Assembly (NCBI GenBank): GCA_964470285.1
Contig: CAYYBZ010000157.1
Coordinates: 1 to 5,574 of the forward strand
Reading direction: 5' to 3'
DNA: 5,574 nt
DNA from: CAYYBZ01 sp964470285 [NCBI: uncultured Oligoflexia bacterium]
GTDB lineage: Bacteria > Bdellovibrionota_G > CAYYBZ01
Of the stretch, positions 4,767 through 5,574 are shown piece by piece. The position numbers were made by a program, and so were the translations under genes. Positions within the stretch are counted from its first letter, which is position 1. Each line of letters opens with the position of its first letter. A model generated the notes under the pieces. It was not told the origin of the DNA, searched no databases, and saw nothing but the letters and a program-made list of their open reading frames with translations.

Positions 4767-5574
4767 GTGATTAAATTTACAAAGATTATTGTGATAATAC
4801 TAATTTTAACTTTCGGAGCCTGTATGCATGCAAATAATAAAAAAAATGAAGTGCCGTTAATTCCAATGCGGGATTTCTTTAAAAATCCCGAGATGGCCGC
4901 ATTTAAAATATCTCCGGACGGAAAAAATATTGCCTTTATGAAGCCTTATAAGAACAGAATGAACGTATATGTCAGAAAAGTTTCTTCAAAAGAGGTGACA
5001 AAACTTACAGATGCTACTGAAAGAGATATCTCATACTATTTCTGGGCAAATAACGAAAGAATAGTATATGCGCAGGATACAAAAGGAGATGAAAATTTCA
5101 GACTTTACGCGGTCAATATTGACGGATCAAAGAAGACGGATCTAACACCTTTTGAAAAGGTCAAAGCTGGAGTCATAGACGATCTTGAAGACAATGAAAG
5201 AGAAATGATTATTCAGCTCAATAAAAGAAATCCCCAGGTATTCGATCCTTTCAAAATAGATGTTTACACCGGGAAAATGGAATTGATAATCGAAAATCCA
5301 GGTAACATTACAGACTGGATGACGGATCATGAGGGCAAAATCAGGATAGCTACTATTACCGACGGAATTAATCAGACACTTCTTTACAGACAAGATGAGA
5401 ATTCAGACTTCAAACCGATTAAAACGACCAATTTTAAGGAAACCTTCAGCCCTGCGATGTTCACATTTGACGGAAATATGCTTTATGTAATCTCGAACAT
5501 AGGACGGGATAAGACCGGATTAATCGTATACGATCCCGAAAAAGATAAAGAGATCGAAACAATATATGTAAATT
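4767..5574 (+). CDS. S9 family (prolyl oligopeptidase-like) peptidase, N-terminal propeller part, probable lipoprotein (cut by the window edge)
   Basis: The frame runs open from GTG 4767 to the window edge (269 codons). The N-terminus reads V-I-K-F-T-K and then a hydrophobic stretch to 'LTFGAC', a lipoprotein-type signal with Cys19 as the lipidated residue; Phe at -3 makes the lipobox imperfect. After a polar linker comes 'IPMRDFFKNPEMAAFKISPDG' (32-52), then repeated beta-propeller blades with PD40-like 'SPDGKNIAF' and 'YFWANNERIVYAQDTKGDEN', as in S9 dipeptidyl/acylaminoacyl peptidases. The Ser-Asp-His hydrolase domain would lie beyond the window, so catalytic competence cannot be judged. 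It likely acts on short peptides in the cell envelope. The GTG lacks a good Shine-Dalgarno. An in-frame ATG at 4824, just after the Cys codon, has GGAG (4815-4818) five bases upstream and would give a leaderless protein. I prefer GTG because the signal peptide is coherent and a stop (4755-4757) lies just before it. Confidence 0.82.
   Translation, partial: MIKFTKIIVIILILTFGACMHANNKKNEVPLIPMRDFFKNPEMAAFKISPDGKNIAFMKPYKNRMNVYVRKVSSKEVTKLTDATERDISYYFWANNERIVYAQDTKGDENFRLYAVNIDGSKKTDLTPFEKVKAGVIDDLEDNEREMIIQLNKRNPQVFDPFKIDVYTGKMELIIENPGNITDWMTDHEGKIRIATITDGINQTLLYRQDENSDFKPIKTTNFKETFSPAMFTFDGNMLYVISNIGRDKTGLIVYDPEKDKEIETIYVN

Noticed and set aside
5142-5393. Open frame of 83 codons on the minus strand
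   Set aside because: It is antisense to the S9 propeller coding sequence, which carries clear PD40-like motifs.
1-5574. CRISPR array, insertion sequence, tRNA/rRNA, riboswitch or phage-like module
   Set aside because: No spaced direct repeats, transposase or terminal repeats, cloverleaf or long structured leader were seen; the non-coding gaps are all under 200 bases.

Overview
The window is bacterial chromosomal DNA of moderate to low GC with densely packed genes. It holds six gene-level features in three transcriptional blocks. Strong Shine-Dalgarno sequences sit before some genes, sigma70-type -35/-10 pairs are visible, and there is a lipoprotein-type exported S9 peptidase. Together these suggest a Gram-negative anaerobe or heterotroph, perhaps of the FCB group. 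The taxon is an inference only; nothing here identifies it firmly.

Layout from left to right. (1) Positions 1-665, minus strand: the N-terminal part of a membrane-anchored PAS-domain sensor, cut by the window edge. (2) Positions 666-832: a divergent intergenic region with a promoter for the sensor and a strong ribosome binding site for the next gene. (3) Positions 833-2047, plus strand: a complete acyl-CoA dehydrogenase. (4) Positions 2048-2150: a regulatory region with a near-consensus promoter and two inverted repeats. It drives a 53-codon reading frame (2151-2312) that looks like the collapsed remnant of a short-chain dehydrogenase/reductase. (5) Positions 2332-4659, minus strand: a two-gene operon, Yip1-family membrane protein followed by a compact alpha-glucan (glycogen) phosphorylase, converging on the remnant. 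(6) Positions 4660-4766: a compact divergent promoter region in which the two -35 boxes overlap. (7) Position 4767 to the right edge, plus strand: the beta-propeller N-terminal part of an S9 (prolyl oligopeptidase-like) peptidase, probably a lipoprotein, cut by the window edge.

The genes do not form one pathway. Fatty or organic acyl-CoA oxidation, storage-glucan mobilisation, peptide hydrolysis and sensing are ordinary housekeeping or accessory metabolism. No mobile element, CRISPR array, tRNA or rRNA was seen, and I found no convincing new multi-gene system. The most unusual items are the SDR remnant that keeps an intact promoter, operator-like palindrome and ribosome binding site; the Yip1-phosphorylase pairing; the overlapping divergent promoters; and the two competing translation starts of the S9 peptidase.
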